DNA from: Micromonospora sp. MA102
Lineage (GTDB): Bacteria; Actinomycetota; Actinomycetes; Mycobacteriales; Micromonosporaceae
Direction: 5' to 3'
Assembly (NCBI RefSeq): GCF_025460765.1
Contig: NZ_JAMWEG010000007.1
Coordinates: forward strand, 186,001 to 250,000
DNA length: 64,000 bases
The position numbers and the translations under genes are program-made. The first letter of the stretch is position 1; each line of letters opens with the position of its first letter. Under the pieces are notes generated by a model that was given only the letters and a program-made list of their open reading frames with translations, was not told the DNA's origin and did not search any database. This document shows, piece after piece, positions 50,010-59,440 of the stretch.

Positions 50010-50711
50010 TCAGACCAGGCAGGTCACGAAGTCGGCGATCGAGCGGCGGCGACCCGTGTAGAAGGGGATCTCCTCGCGCACGTGCCGGCGGGCCCCGGAG
50101 GCGCGCAGGTCGCGCATCAGGTCGACGATCCGGTGCAGCTCGTCGGCCTCGAAGGCGAGCATCCACTCGTAGTCGCCCAGGGCGAACGAGGCGACCGTGT
50201 TGGCCCGCACGTCCGGGTAGCCGCGCGCCATCTTGCCGTGCTCGGCCAGCAGCTCACGCCGCTCGGCGTCCGGCAGCAGGTACCACTCGTACGACCGGAC
50301 GAACGGGTAGACGCAGAGGTAGGCGCGGGGCTCCTCGTCGGCCAGGAACGCCGGGATGTGGCTCTTGTTGAACTCGGCCGGCCGGTGCAGCGCCATCTGC
50401 GACCAGACGGGGGTCAGCGCCCGGCCCAGCGTCGTGCGCCGGAACCGCAGGTAGGCGTCCTGGAGGGCGTCGCTGGAGGACGAGTGCCACCAGATCATCA
50501 GGTCTGCGTCGGCCCGCAGGCCGGCCACGTCGTACGTGCCGCGGATGGTCACGTCCTTGCCGGCCAGCTCCTCGAAGAGCGACTCGACCTCGGCCACGAC
50601 GTTCTCGCGCAGCGACGGGAGAGGGCTGGTGGCCCGGTAGACCGACCACATGGTGTAGCGGATGGTGTCGTTGAGCTCCCGCAGCCGGGCCGCGTTGGTC
50701 TGCTCCGTCAT
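50010..50711 (-). CDS. hemQ: Coproheme decarboxylase (HemQ/ChdC)
   Basis: 233 residues in the chlorite-dismutase-like fold. [15 protein letters not shown] at the start, [23 protein letters not shown], and the catalytic-Tyr region [25 protein letters not shown] identify HemQ. It performs the last step of the coproporphyrin-dependent haem pathway: two H2O2-driven decarboxylations of coproheme. ATG 50711 overlaps the hemY stop by four bases (ATGA). Confidence 0.97.
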   Translation of the reverse strand: MTEQTNAARLRELNDTIRYTMWSVYRATSPLPSLRENVVAEVESLFEELAGKDVTIRGTYDVAGLRADADLMIWWHSSSSDALQDAYLRFRRTTLGRALTPVWSQMALHRPAEFNKSHIPAFLADEEPRAYLCVYPFVRSYEWYLLPDAERRELLAEHGKMARGYPDVRANTVASFALGDYEWMLAFEADELHRIVDLMRDLRASGARRHVREEIPFYTGRRRSIADFVTCLV

Positions 50712-52117
50712 GCTGCCGATCCTCCCAGTACAGTGATGATCTCTTCGGCCGCCGTCTCGCCGGAGCGGACGCAGACCGGGATGCCGACGCCGTCGTAGCC
50801 GGCCCCGGCCAGGGCCAGCGTCGGCTGGGCGGCCCGCAGGGCCGCCCGGACCGCCGCCACCCGGCCGAGGTGGCCGGGGGTGTACTGCGGCAGGGCGCCG
50901 CCCCACCGCTGGACGTGCTGGGCCACCGGCGCGGGCAGCGGCGTGCCGAGCACCTTCGACAGCTCCCGGTGCACGGTGGCGACCAGGTCCTCGTCGGTGA
51001 GCTGAAGCGAGGCCTCCTCGCCGTACCGGCCCACCGAGGCGCGGACCAGGGCGAGCCCGTCCGGCCGGCGCAGGTGCCCCCACTTCGTGGTGAAGAAGGT
51101 GGACGCCTTGATGAGCAGCCCCTCGGTGGCGGGCACCAGGAAGCCGGACAGCTCGGGCAGCTCCGGCTCGGGCAGGGCCATGGTGACCAGCGCGACGCTG
51201 GCGTAGTCCAGCCCGCCGACGGTCGCCGCGACCTCCGGGGCCGGGCCGGCGAGCAGCCGGGCGGCGGGCCGGGCCGGCACGGCCAGCAGCACGGCGTCGG
51301 CCTCGACGAACTCAGGGTCCCGGGTCGGGCCGACGGTGAGGCGCCAGCCGGTCGGGGTGCGGTGCAGCTCGCGCACGGCCGCGTCCCGGCGGATCGTCGC
51401 CCCGCTCTCCCGCGCCGCCGCGTCGACAAGCGTGCTCAGCCCGCCCGCCAGGGTGCCGAAGACCGGGGCGCCGGGGGCGCGGGGCGCGGCCGCCTGCGCG
51501 GCGCGGACCGCGCCCACCAGGGTGTGCTCGACCCGGGCCGCGCGGGCCAGCGCCGGCATGGTGGTGACCAGCGACAGGTCGTCGGCCCGGCCCGCGTAGA
51601 CACCGCCGAGCATGGGGTCGACCAGCCGGTCCACCACCTCGTCGCCGAACCGGTCGCGCACCAGCGCGCCGACCGACACGTCGGCGTCCGGCGGGAGCAG
51701 CGGCGCGCCGCCGTCCCGATCGGCCGCCGCGGCCGGTCGCGCCACCGCCGCCACCCGGTGCAGATCCCCGGGTACGCCCACCAGGGTGCCGCCCGGGACC
51801 GGGCGCAGCCCGCCGTCGACCAGCAGAGCCGCCTGCCCGACGGTGGGGTGCACGATCGCGTCGGCCAGGCCGAGCCGGCGGACCAGGGTCACCACGGCCG
51901 ACTCCCCGCCGGCCGGGTCGCGCATCAGGAACGACTCGGCGCCGAACTCGACCGGCCCACCGGCCAGCTCACCGGTGCGCAGCTTGCCGCCGAGGCGGCC
52001 GGACTGCTCGAACACGGTGATCTCGGTGCCGGCGGGGGCGCGGTCACGCAACCGGACGGCGGCGGCCAGCCCGGTGATCCCGCCACCGACGATCGCCACC
52101 CGCCACGGTCGCGCCAT
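50708..52117 (-). CDS. hemY: Coproporphyrinogen/protoporphyrinogen oxidase (HemY/CgoX)
   Basis: 469 residues of an FAD flavoprotein. The dinucleotide motif [17 protein letters not shown] opens the protein and the C-terminal [23 protein letters not shown] closes the FAD site. In actinobacteria, next to hemE and hemQ, it should oxidise coproporphyrinogen III to coproporphyrin III. The ribosome site GGGAGGG precedes ATG 52117. The ferrochelatase gene (cpfC) is not in this window. Confidence 0.96.
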   Translation of the reverse strand: MARPWRVAIVGGGITGLAAAVRLRDRAPAGTEITVFEQSGRLGGKLRTGELAGGPVEFGAESFLMRDPAGGESAVVTLVRRLGLADAIVHPTVGQAALLVDGGLRPVPGGTLVGVPGDLHRVAAVARPAAAADRDGGAPLLPPDADVSVGALVRDRFGDEVVDRLVDPMLGGVYAGRADDLSLVTTMPALARAARVEHTLVGAVRAAQAAAPRAPGAPVFGTLAGGLSTLVDAAARESGATIRRDAAVRELHRTPTGWRLTVGPTRDPEFVEADAVLLAVPARPAARLLAGPAPEVAATVGGLDYASVALVTMALPEPELPELSGFLVPATEGLLIKASTFFTTKWGHLRRPDGLALVRASVGRYGEEASLQLTDEDLVATVHRELSKVLGTPLPAPVAQHVQRWGGALPQYTPGHLGRVAAVRAALRAAQPTLALAGAGYDGVGIPVCVRSGETAAEEIITVLGGSAA

Positions 52118-52130
52118 GGTCGTCCCTCCC

Positions 52131-53222
52131 TTACGCGTCCGGTCGCGCGGACAGCTCGTGCACCAGCGCGACCACCCGGGTCAGCACGTCGGGGTCGGTC
52201 TCCGGCAGCACGCCGTGACCGAGGTTGAACACGTGGCCGGGGGCGGCCCGCCCCTCGTCGAGGATCCGGCGCACCTCGGCCTCCACCACCGGCCACGGTG
52301 CGAGCAGCACGGCCGGGTCGAGGTTGCCCTGCACGGCCCGGTCCGGGCCGATCCGTCGGGTCGCCACGTCCAGCGGCGTACGCCAGTCCACGCCGACCAC
52401 GTCGGCGCCGGCCTCGCCCATCGCGCCGAGCAGCTCCGCCGTGCCCACCCCGAAGTGGATGCGGGGCACCCCCGCGTCGGCCAGGCCGGCGAGCACGTAC
52501 GCCGAGTGCGGCAACACGTAGCGGCGGTAGTCCGCCTCGGAGAGCGCCCCGGCCCAGGAGTCGAAGAGCTGCACCGCGGAGACCCCGGCGTCGACCTGCA
52601 CCCGCAGGAACGCCAGCGTCACCTCGGCGAGCCGGTCGCAGAGCGCGTGCCACAGCTCCGGGTCGCCGTACATCAGGGCCTTGGTCTTCGCGTGGGTCCG
52701 CGACGGCCCGCCCTCGACCAGGTAGCTGGCCAGGGTGAACGGCGCGCCCGCGAAGCCGATCAGCGGGGTGTCGCCCAGCTCGGCGACGAGCAGCCGCACG
52801 GCCTCGTCCACGTAGGACACCTCGTCGCGGCCGATCGGGTTGATCCGCTCGACGTCGGCGGCGGTGCGGACCGGTTCGGCCACCACCGGGCCGGTGCCGG
52901 GCACGATGTCCAGGTCGACCCCGGCGGCGGCCACCGGCACCACGATGTCGCTGAACAGGATGGCCGCGTCGACACCGTGCCGGCGGACCGGCTGGAGGGT
53001 GATCTCCCGGACCAGCTCGGGGCGGCGGCACGAGTCCAGCATCGGCACGTTGGCCCGGATGTCGCGGTACTCCGGCAGCGACCGGCCGGCCTGGCGCATG
53101 AACCAGACCGGGGTGTGCGGGCCCGGCTCGCGCCGGCAGGCGCGGACGAAGGGCGAGTCGGCCGGCCCGCCGCGGCGGGATTCTCCGTCTCGGGCGGCAG
53201 TGCCCGTGGTGTCGGTGGTCAT
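52131..53222 (-). CDS. hemE: Uroporphyrinogen III decarboxylase
   Basis: 363 residues from ATG 53222. The signature [24 protein letters not shown], the catalytic-Asp block [26 protein letters not shown] and the [14 protein letters not shown] loop are all present. It converts uroporphyrinogen III into coproporphyrinogen III. It is the first gene of hemE-hemY-hemQ and diverges from the DUF3000 gene across 192 bp. A 52-residue upstream in-frame extension is possible but unlike the family. Confidence 0.97.
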   Translation of the reverse strand: MTTDTTGTAARDGESRRGGPADSPFVRACRREPGPHTPVWFMRQAGRSLPEYRDIRANVPMLDSCRRPELVREITLQPVRRHGVDAAILFSDIVVPVAAAGVDLDIVPGTGPVVAEPVRTAADVERINPIGRDEVSYVDEAVRLLVAELGDTPLIGFAGAPFTLASYLVEGGPSRTHAKTKALMYGDPELWHALCDRLAEVTLAFLRVQVDAGVSAVQLFDSWAGALSEADYRRYVLPHSAYVLAGLADAGVPRIHFGVGTAELLGAMGEAGADVVGVDWRTPLDVATRRIGPDRAVQGNLDPAVLLAPWPVVEAEVRRILDEGRAAPGHVFNLGHGVLPETDPDVLTRVVALVHELSARPDA

Positions 53223-53402
53223 CGCGGCAATCGTGCCACGCGCCCGGACACCCCCCGCCACCACCGCCGCCTTTTGTGACGTGAAAGGAAGGACCCCTCG
53301 TTGACGCCCGCGGCAGCGACGTGTCCCCTTCCCACGCGATCCCGTCCGCAAGATCGGGATGACCGCCCGGCGTGCCGTCACACGGGGCGGAGCGGGGCGG
53401 CA

Positions 53403-53408
53403 TAGGCT
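53403..53408 (+). promoter_or_regulatory. -10 element of leaderless DUF3000 gene
   Basis: TAGGCT fits TANNNT and lies exactly six bases before ATG 53415. Confidence 0.55.
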
Positions 53409-53414
53409 GCCGTC

Positions 53415-53987
53415 ATGGCCCCCCCGATCGCGCTTCCAGAAGTCTTCGCCCGCGCGGTCGAGGGGCTGCGATCGGTGACATGCCGCCCGGAGATCGTGCT
53501 CGAGGAGGTCGGCGCCCCGCAGCGCCTGGCCCCCTACGCGTTCGCGCTCTCGGCCGGCGTGCTGCGCGACGGCGACGAGGTGGCCACCGGACGGCTCATC
53601 CTGCTGCACGACCCGGCCGGGCACGAGGCGTGGCAGGGCACCCTGCGGCTGGTCACCTACGTGACCGCCGAGCTGGAGGTCGACCTGGCCAGCGACCCGC
53701 TGCTGCCCGGCGTGGGCTGGACCTGGTTGACCGACGCCCTCGACGCCCAGGAGGCCCGTTACCGGGCCATCGGCGGCACCGTCACCCAGACGCTCTCCAC
53801 CCGGTTCGGCGAGCTGGCCGGGCCGCCCGCCGCGGGCGACATCGAGATCCGCGCCTCCTGGACGCCGCTCGGCGCCGACCTGGCCCCGCACCTGCTCGGC
53901 TGGTGCACCCTGCTCGCCTCGACGGCCGGCCTCCCCCCACCCGGCGTCACGGCGCTGCACACCCGCCGCCCCGCCGGCGCCGCCTGA
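53415..53987 (+). CDS. DUF3000 family protein
   Basis: 190 residues. [41 protein letters not shown] at the start and [21 protein letters not shown] in the middle are characteristic of DUF3000, an actinobacterial family of unknown function that usually stands between hemE and RNase D genes. That order is kept here, with two Pro-rich membrane-protein genes inserted on the opposite strand. Apparently leaderless from ATG 53415. Confidence 0.93.
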   Translation: MAPPIALPEVFARAVEGLRSVTCRPEIVLEEVGAPQRLAPYAFALSAGVLRDGDEVATGRLILLHDPAGHEAWQGTLRLVTYVTAELEVDLASDPLLPGVGWTWLTDALDAQEARYRAIGGTVTQTLSTRFGELAGPPAAGDIEIRASWTPLGADLAPHLLGWCTLLASTAGLPPPGVTALHTRRPAGAA

Positions 53988-54000
53988 CCCCACGCCCGAT

Positions 54001-54020
54001 CGTCGTGCCCCGGCACGACG
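54001..54020. repeat. 20-bp palindrome, family B copy 2
   Basis: CGTCGTGCCCCGGCACGACG: 9-bp perfect arms around two bases, differing by one base from the copy at 26659-26678. It begins 13 bases after the DUF3000 stop codon. Confidence 0.75.
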
Positions 54021-54021
54021 A

Positions 54022-54049
54022 GGGCCGCCCCGACCGGTCGGAGCGGCCC
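54022..54049. terminator. Second hairpin between the convergent genes
   Basis: GGGCCGC and GCGGCCC (7 bp) enclose the palindrome CGACCGGTCG. Together with the preceding 20-bp palindrome it separates the DUF3000 gene from the leftward Pro-rich gene. Confidence 0.5.
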
Positions 54050-54064
54050 GTCGTGAACCCCGGG

Positions 54065-54955
54065 TCAGAGGTAGTTCTCGGCCTCGTCGCAGATCTTGTC
54101 CAACCCCTTGTTGGCGGCGTCGAAGGCCGCCTTGTCGCCCCGGGACGCCGCCGCGATGGCCGCGGTCAGCTTGTCCAGGCAGTTCCCGATGACCTTCTTC
54201 TGGCGGGCCTGCTCGTCCCGGTCGTTCTTGGTGCCGGTCAGGTCCTGCTCGGTGTCGGCGAGCCGGTCGCGGACCGTCTGGAGGTCACCCTTGAGCTTGT
54301 CGATCTCCTGCCGGTTCGCGGTGATCGTGCCGTCCCGCTGGCTGACCTGCTGCTCGGCCTTGTGCAGCTTGCCGTTGGTGGTGACGTAGAGACCGGTCAT
54401 CACGCCGCCGAGGACCAGGAGCAGCCCGGCCACGATGCCCAGGATCAGGGCGGCCCGCCCCTTGCCGCCACCCGCCGCGGGCGCCCCGTAGGGCGGCGCC
54501 GAGCCGGGCGGGGCCGACATGGGGTGGCCCGGCGGGGCGGACATGGGCTGCGGGTAGCCCGGCGGGGCCGACATCGGCTGCGGGTAGCCCGGCGGGGCCG
54601 ACATCGGCTGCGGGTAGCCGGGCGCCGAGGCGGCGCCGGAGACCGGCGGGACGGAGATCGGCGGGGCGGACATGGGCTGCGGGTAGCCGGGCGCGGCGCC
54701 CGCGCCGGAGGTCGGCGGGGCCGACATGGGCTGCGGGTAGCCCGGCGCGGAGTACGGGGCGCCCGGCGGCCGGACCGGGGCGGCGCCCGGCGCGTACTGC
54801 CCGGGCACCGGGGCGGTGGGCTGCGGCAGGGTCGGTTCGGGCTGGGCCGCCCCGTGCTGCGGGGGCTCCGGCTGCGCCCCGTACGGGCTGCCGTAGACGG
54901 TGCCCCCCGGCGGCTGGGGCGGGTAGTCGCCCGCTCCGGTCGGTGGCTGGGACAT
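54065..54955 (-). CDS. Pro-rich single-pass membrane protein with repeat tail
   Basis: 296 residues from ATG 54955 after GGAGGAAG. Residues 1-165 are disordered and rich in Pro/Gly/Gln/Ala, with at least five copies of [11 protein letters not shown] membrane helix lies at 167-189, followed by a coiled coil (193-250) and a short Ala/Lys-rich domain ending in CDEAENYL with two Cys (C259, C289). The N-terminus should be cytoplasmic and the coiled coil outside. Function unknown. The layout is shared with the protease next door and the protein at 61748. Confidence 0.82.
   Translation of the reverse strand: MSQPPTGAGDYPPQPPGGTVYGSPYGAQPEPPQHGAAQPEPTLPQPTAPVPGQYAPGAAPVRPPGAPYSAPGYPQPMSAPPTSGAGAAPGYPQPMSAPPISVPPVSGAASAPGYPQPMSAPPGYPQPMSAPPGYPQPMSAPPGHPMSAPPGSAPPYGAPAAGGGKGRAALILGIVAGLLLVLGGVMTGLYVTTNGKLHKAEQQVSQRDGTITANRQEIDKLKGDLQTVRDRLADTEQDLTGTKNDRDEQARQKKVIGNCLDKLTAAIAAASRGDKAAFDAANKGLDKICDEAENYL
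54531..54620 (-). repeat. Three exact-length 30-bp coding repeats
   Basis: Units at 54531-54560, 54561-54590 and 54591-54620 each encode [10 protein letters not shown] and differ at only a few bases. They lie in the Pro-rich part of the flanking gene and could change number by slippage or recombination. Confidence 0.85.
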
Positions 54956-55080
54956 GGTTCTTCCTCCAGGTTTGCTGGTCCCCCGCGGGGTGGCCCGTAG
55001 GGCCGGGGTCTGCGGTCGGCGGGGTCGGGGCCCACGCCTCGACGGTGCGGTACGCGGTCAAGCCGCCGGCGGCGCGCCGG

Positions 55081-56496
55081 TCAGCAGAGCTTGAACCGGT
55101 CGCACGCGGTCTTGATCGGCACCGCCAGGCCGATGCCCTCGGCGTCCCGGGCCTTGGCCGTGGCGATCCCCACGACCTCCTTCGAGCCGTTGATCACCGG
55201 CCCGCCGGAATTGCCCGGGTTGATCGGAGCATCGAACTGGATCACCGGACCGGAGCCGCCCTCGTCCTTGCGGAACGCGCTCACCACGCCGGTGGTGACA
55301 CTGTCCTGGAGGCCGAGCGGCGCGCCGACCACCACGATCTGCTGCCCGGACTTGACCGGGGTACGCGCCGCCACCAGGCCGGTGAACTTCGCGGTGGTGC
55401 GCAGGTGGGCGAGGTCCTTGTCCTTGTCGACCTCGACGATGGTCGCCTCGAACCGCTGGTCGGTGCGCTCCAGGAAGACCTTGCGGTCGCCCGCGGTGAA
55501 CACGGCCTCCACCACGTGGAAGTTGGTGAGCAGCGTGGTGCCGCCGCCGGACGGGGCCTTGCCGATGGCGAAGGCCGTGCCGGTGAACTGGCCGGCGCGG
55601 ACCCGGAAGACACTGGGCAGCACCGCGCTCGCCACGGCCTCCGGGTTGAACGCCGCCCCGGCCTGCTTCTCCAGGACGCCCGCCCGCTCCTCCAGGCCGT
55701 CGAGCCGGCCGGCGGTCGCGCCCTGCGCCTCGGCCAGCCGCCGGTCGGTGGCGGCGAGCCGGTCGTCCAGCCGGTGGATCTGGTACGCCTGCAGGCCCGC
55801 CACCAGCGCCAGGATCCCGGCCAGGACGAGCGCCACCACCGGCAGCCGCCGCCCCCGCCCGGACCGCTCGGGGTGCCCGGCGGGCGGCACCGGCAGCGTC
55901 CCGCCGGCAGCCTGCCCGGGGTACGCCGGACCGGACGTGGGCTGACCGGGGTACGCCGGGCCGGACGCCGGGGCCGGTTGCGCGGCGACGCCGGGCTGGC
56001 CGGCGAACTGCCCCGGAACGGCGCCCGGCTGTGCGGGCGGCCAGCCGCCGGGGGTGCGCGGAGTCGGTGCGGTCGGGCCACCCCACTGACCGCTGTTCGG
56101 TGCCGCCGACCACGTGACCCCGGCACCCGGCTGGCTGGCGCCCGGCGCACCGGGCGCCGCGCCGAAGCCGCCGGGCACGGAACCGGAGGCGGCGGGCGCC
56201 GCGCCGAAGGCGGCGGGCGCGGAGCCGAAGCCCGCGCCGGGGGTGGCGGTTGGGGAGCCGTAGGCCGCTCCAGGCCCGGTCGTGGCGCCGGCCGGCGGGA
56301 AGCCGTCGGCGGGCGCGCCCGGGAGGCCCGGGGTCGGCGCGGCGGGGTGGCCGGCCGGCTGGCCGGGAACGGTGGCGTGGCCGGTGGGTGGGACGATGCG
56401 CGGCGGCAGCGGTCCCGGCCGGTCGGTCCCCGGGGCGGCGGTCTCGTCGCCGCCCCGCCCCGGCACGCCGTCCCCGGCCCCGTAGACGCCCGTCAT
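55081..56496 (-). CDS. Trypsin-like serine protease with Pro-rich cytoplasmic tail
   Basis: 471 residues from ATG 56496. Residues 1-215 are disordered and Pro/Gly/Ala-rich, a membrane helix lies at 219-241, and a short coiled coil (243-280) follows. The chymotrypsin-fold protease has H327 (TNFHVVEA), D361 (DKDLAHL) and S430 (NPGNSGGP). There is no PDZ domain. It should face outside and resembles the MarP/HtrA-like membrane proteases. The tail may take part in phase-like or scaffold contacts; that is inference. Confidence 0.9.
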   Translation of the reverse strand: MTGVYGAGDGVPGRGGDETAAPGTDRPGPLPPRIVPPTGHATVPGQPAGHPAAPTPGLPGAPADGFPPAGATTGPGAAYGSPTATPGAGFGSAPAAFGAAPAASGSVPGGFGAAPGAPGASQPGAGVTWSAAPNSGQWGGPTAPTPRTPGGWPPAQPGAVPGQFAGQPGVAAQPAPASGPAYPGQPTSGPAYPGQAAGGTLPVPPAGHPERSGRGRRLPVVALVLAGILALVAGLQAYQIHRLDDRLAATDRRLAEAQGATAGRLDGLEERAGVLEKQAGAAFNPEAVASAVLPSVFRVRAGQFTGTAFAIGKAPSGGGTTLLTNFHVVEAVFTAGDRKVFLERTDQRFEATIVEVDKDKDLAHLRTTAKFTGLVAARTPVKSGQQIVVVGAPLGLQDSVTTGVVSAFRKDEGGSGPVIQFDAPINPGNSGGPVINGSKEVVGIATAKARDAEGIGLAVPIKTACDRFKLC

Positions 56497-56703
56497 GATC
56501 GCCCTGTCCTCCCCCGTGACCGCACCGTGCCCGGCATCCCCTCGCGGCCCGCGGCTCGATGGACCGTACCTGCGTGAACGGGGTTTGTCTCCCCCGGTGT
56601 CCGACCCTGCCACCCCGGCGCAACCCGACCCGGTCACGACACCTGTGGGACATCCGGCCGACACGCGCCCGACCGGCTGCGCACACCGGATCGCCCGGCG
56701 CAC

Positions 56704-56709
56704 TAGGGT
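56704..56709 (+). promoter_or_regulatory. -10 element of leaderless RNase D gene
   Basis: TAGGGT fits TANNNT and lies exactly six bases before GTG 56716. Confidence 0.55.
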
Positions 56710-56715
56710 TGTCAG

Positions 56716-58038
56716 GTGACCGACGAACCACCCCTGCGCCGTCGGGCTGCCGAAAGCCGTACGGAAGAGGCGTCGCCGCATCCGTCCTCGGCCACGCCGG
56801 AGCCGGCGGACGCGGGGACCGAACCCACCGCCGGCGGGCCCGTCCCGCTGATCGCCCCGCGCGAGGGCACGCCCGCGCCGGTGGCCACCCCGAGCGAGCT
56901 CGACGAGGTCGTGGCCCGCTTCGCGGCCGGCACCGGCCCGGTGGCCCTGGATGCCGAGCGTGCCTCCGGCTACCGCTACAGCCAGCGCGCCTACCTGGTG
57001 CAGCTGCGCCGGGCGGGCTCCGGCACGGCGCTGATCGACCCGCTGCCGCTGCCCGACCTGACCGCCCTCGACGGTGTGATCGCCGGGGCGGAGTGGGTGC
57101 TGCACGCCGCCAGTCAGGATCTCGCCTGCCTCGCCGAGCTGGGCCTGCGCCCGCGCCGGCTGTTCGACACCGAGCTGGCCGCCCGGCTGGCCGGCTTCGA
57201 GCGGGTGGGTCTGGCCGCGCTGACCGAGCAGGTGCTCGGCTACAGCCTGGAGAAGCACCACTCCGCGGCGGACTGGTCGAGCCGGCCGCTGCCGGAGTCC
57301 TGGCTGACGTACGCGGCGCTGGACGTGGAGCTGCTGGTCGACCTGCGCGACGCGCTCGACGAGGAGTTGGCCAAGCAGGGCAAGTCGGCGTGGGCGGCGG
57401 AGGAGTTCGCCGCGCTGGTGCTCAACGGCGCCCGCCCGCCCCGGGTGCGGGCCGAGCCGTGGCGCCGCACCTCGGGAATCCACCGGGTGCGCGGCGCGCG
57501 GGCCCAGGCCCGGGTGCGCTCGCTGTGGTACGCGCGGGACCAGATCGCCGCGCGGCGGGACGCCGCACCGGGCCGGGTGCTGCCGGACTCGGCCATCGTG
57601 GCGGCCGCGGAGCTGGACCCGAAGGACGAGAAGACCCTGCTGACCCTGCCCGGTTTCGGTGGCCGTTCGGTGCGCCGGCTGGCGCGTACCTGGCTGGCGG
57701 CCCTGGACGACGCGCGCCAGCTGCCGGACGACGCCCTGCCGGTGAACCCGGTGGTGGAGGGTCCGCCGCCGCCACACCGGTGGGCGGAGCGGGATCCGGT
57801 GGCGGCCGGCCGGCTGGCCCGGTGCCGCGAGGTGGTGGTCGGCACGGCCGGCGCCCACCACCTGCCGCCGGAGAACCTGATCGCCCCGGACTTCATCCGC
57901 CGCCTGGCCTGGCAGCCCCCCGAGGAGATCACCGACGACACGGTCGCGGAAACCCTCCGCACCTTCGGCGCGAGGGAGTGGCAGATCACCCTCCTCCTCC
58001 CCGCCCTGACGGAGGCCCTGAACCTCCCGACCTCCTGA
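56716..58038 (+). CDS. Ribonuclease D-like 3'-5' exonuclease with HRDC domains
   Basis: 440 residues. After about 60 disordered residues the DEDD-y exonuclease begins, with D79-x-E81 in ALDAERASGYRYSQRAYLVQL, then SQDLACL (third Asp) and the late LTYAALDVELLVDLRDAL with Tyr and Asp. The HRDC domain follows (WYARDQIAARRDAAPGRVLPDSAIVAAAEL). The enzyme trims RNA 3' ends, for example in tRNA maturation. GTG start, probably leaderless. The gene end is followed by the second family A inverted repeat. Confidence 0.95.
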   Translation: MTDEPPLRRRAAESRTEEASPHPSSATPEPADAGTEPTAGGPVPLIAPREGTPAPVATPSELDEVVARFAAGTGPVALDAERASGYRYSQRAYLVQLRRAGSGTALIDPLPLPDLTALDGVIAGAEWVLHAASQDLACLAELGLRPRRLFDTELAARLAGFERVGLAALTEQVLGYSLEKHHSAADWSSRPLPESWLTYAALDVELLVDLRDALDEELAKQGKSAWAAEEFAALVLNGARPPRVRAEPWRRTSGIHRVRGARAQARVRSLWYARDQIAARRDAAPGRVLPDSAIVAAAELDPKDEKTLLTLPGFGGRSVRRLARTWLAALDDARQLPDDALPVNPVVEGPPPPHRWAERDPVAAGRLARCREVVVGTAGAHHLPPENLIAPDFIRRLAWQPPEEITDDTVAETLRTFGAREWQITLLLPALTEALNLPTS

Positions 58039-58069
58039 CCCCAACCCCGACCCGGACCTCGACCCCGGC

Positions 58070-58130
58070 GTCGATCATGAAGTTGACGGCAGTTTCGGAG
58101 ATCGACATCGCCGCCAACTTCATGATCGAC
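58070..58130. repeat. Family A inverted repeat, copy 2
   Basis: The arms GTCGATCATGAAGTTG (58070-58085) and CAACTTCATGATCGAC (58115-58130) pair perfectly over 16 bp. After one A-C mismatch four more pairs follow, leaving a 19-base loop (58091-58109). The core GATCATGAAGTTG is identical to copy 1 at 37566. It lies between the RNase D gene and the thiolase gene, both read rightward. Confidence 0.85.
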
Positions 58131-58243
58131 CGGGCGACGGCGCTCGCGGGGTGTGTGGGGTTGGCCACACGGGGGGTGGTGTCGGCGGTGGTTACTGGCG
58201 AGTAGCATCCGGGGAAACGCCAGTGCCGGCTAGGAGGCTCCAA

Positions 58244-59440
58244 GTGCCCCGTGAAGTTCGCGATGTCGTCTTCGTCGACGGCGTCCGCACCCCGTTCGGC
58301 AAGGCGGGTGGCATGTACGCCAACACCCGCGCCGACGACCTGGTGATCCGCTGCATCCGCGAGCTGATGCGGCGCAACCCGCAGCTCCCGCCGGAGAAGG
58401 TGGAGGAGGTCGCCATCGCGGCCACCACCCAGATCGGCGACCAGGGCCTGACCATCGGCCGCACCGCCGCCCTGCTGGCCGGCCTGCCCAAGACGGTGCC
58501 CGGCTTCGCCATCGACCGGATGTGCGCCGGCGCGATGACCGCCGTCACCACCGTCGCCAGCGGCATCGCCGTGGGCGCGTACGACGTGGCCATCGCCGGC
58601 GGTGTCGAGCACATGGGCCGGCACCCGATGGGCGAGGGCGTCGACCCCAACCCGCGGATCATCGCGGAGAAGCTGGTCGACCCGTCCGCGCTGGTCATGG
58701 GCGCCACCGCGGAGAACCTGCACGACCGGGTCCCGCACATCACCAAGGAGCGCACCGACGCGTTCGCGCTCGCCTCGCAGCAGAAGACCGCCAAGGCGTA
58801 CGCCAACGGCAAGCTCCAGGGCGACCTGGTGCCGGTGGCGATCCGCGACCCCGAGGCCGGCTGGGGCCTGGCCACGACCGACGAGGCTCCCCGGGAGACC
58901 TCGCTGGAGAAGCTCGCCACCCTCAAGACCCCGTTCCGCCCGCACGGCAAGGTCACCGCGGGCAACGCGGCCGGCCTGAACGACGGCGCCACCGCGGCCC
59001 TGCTCGTCGCCGAGGAGACCGCCCGCGAGCTGGGCCTGCCGATCGGCATGCGGCTGGTGTCGTACGGCTTCGTCGGCGTCGAGCCCGAGGTGATGGGCGT
59101 CGGCCCGATCCCGTCGACCGAGAAGGCGCTGCGCATCGCCGGCCTGAGCATCGACGACATCGGCCTGTTCGAGCTGAACGAGGCCTTTGCGGTGCAGGTG
59201 CTCGCCTTCCTCGACCACTTCGGCATCGCCGACGACGACCCGCGGGTCAACCAGTGGGGCGGTGCGATCGCCATCGGTCACCCGCTCGCCTCCTCCGGCG
59301 TCCGGCTGATGACCCAGCTCGCCCGGCAGTTCGCCGAGCACCCCGAGGTCCGCTACGGCCTCACCGCCATGTGCATCGGCATCGGCATGGGCGGCACCGT
59401 CATCTGGGAGAACCCGCACTGGGAGGGTGGAGACAAGTGA
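58244..59440 (+). CDS. fadA: Acetyl-CoA acyltransferase (thiolase, FadA type)
   Basis: 398 residues from GTG 58244 after TAGGAGG. The nucleophile is C94 (IDRMCAGAMTAV), with H346 in GHPLASSG and C377 in CIGIGMGG, the complete thiolase site. It removes acetyl-CoA from 3-ketoacyl-CoA in the last step of beta-oxidation. GTGA overlap with the next gene makes it a two-gene operon with the multifunctional FadB-type protein. Confidence 0.96.
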   Translation: MPREVRDVVFVDGVRTPFGKAGGMYANTRADDLVIRCIRELMRRNPQLPPEKVEEVAIAATTQIGDQGLTIGRTAALLAGLPKTVPGFAIDRMCAGAMTAVTTVASGIAVGAYDVAIAGGVEHMGRHPMGEGVDPNPRIIAEKLVDPSALVMGATAENLHDRVPHITKERTDAFALASQQKTAKAYANGKLQGDLVPVAIRDPEAGWGLATTDEAPRETSLEKLATLKTPFRPHGKVTAGNAAGLNDGATAALLVAEETARELGLPIGMRLVSYGFVGVEPEVMGVGPIPSTEKALRIAGLSIDDIGLFELNEAFAVQVLAFLDHFGIADDDPRVNQWGGAIAIGHPLASSGVRLMTQLARQFAEHPEVRYGLTAMCIGIGMGGTVIWENPHWEGGDK

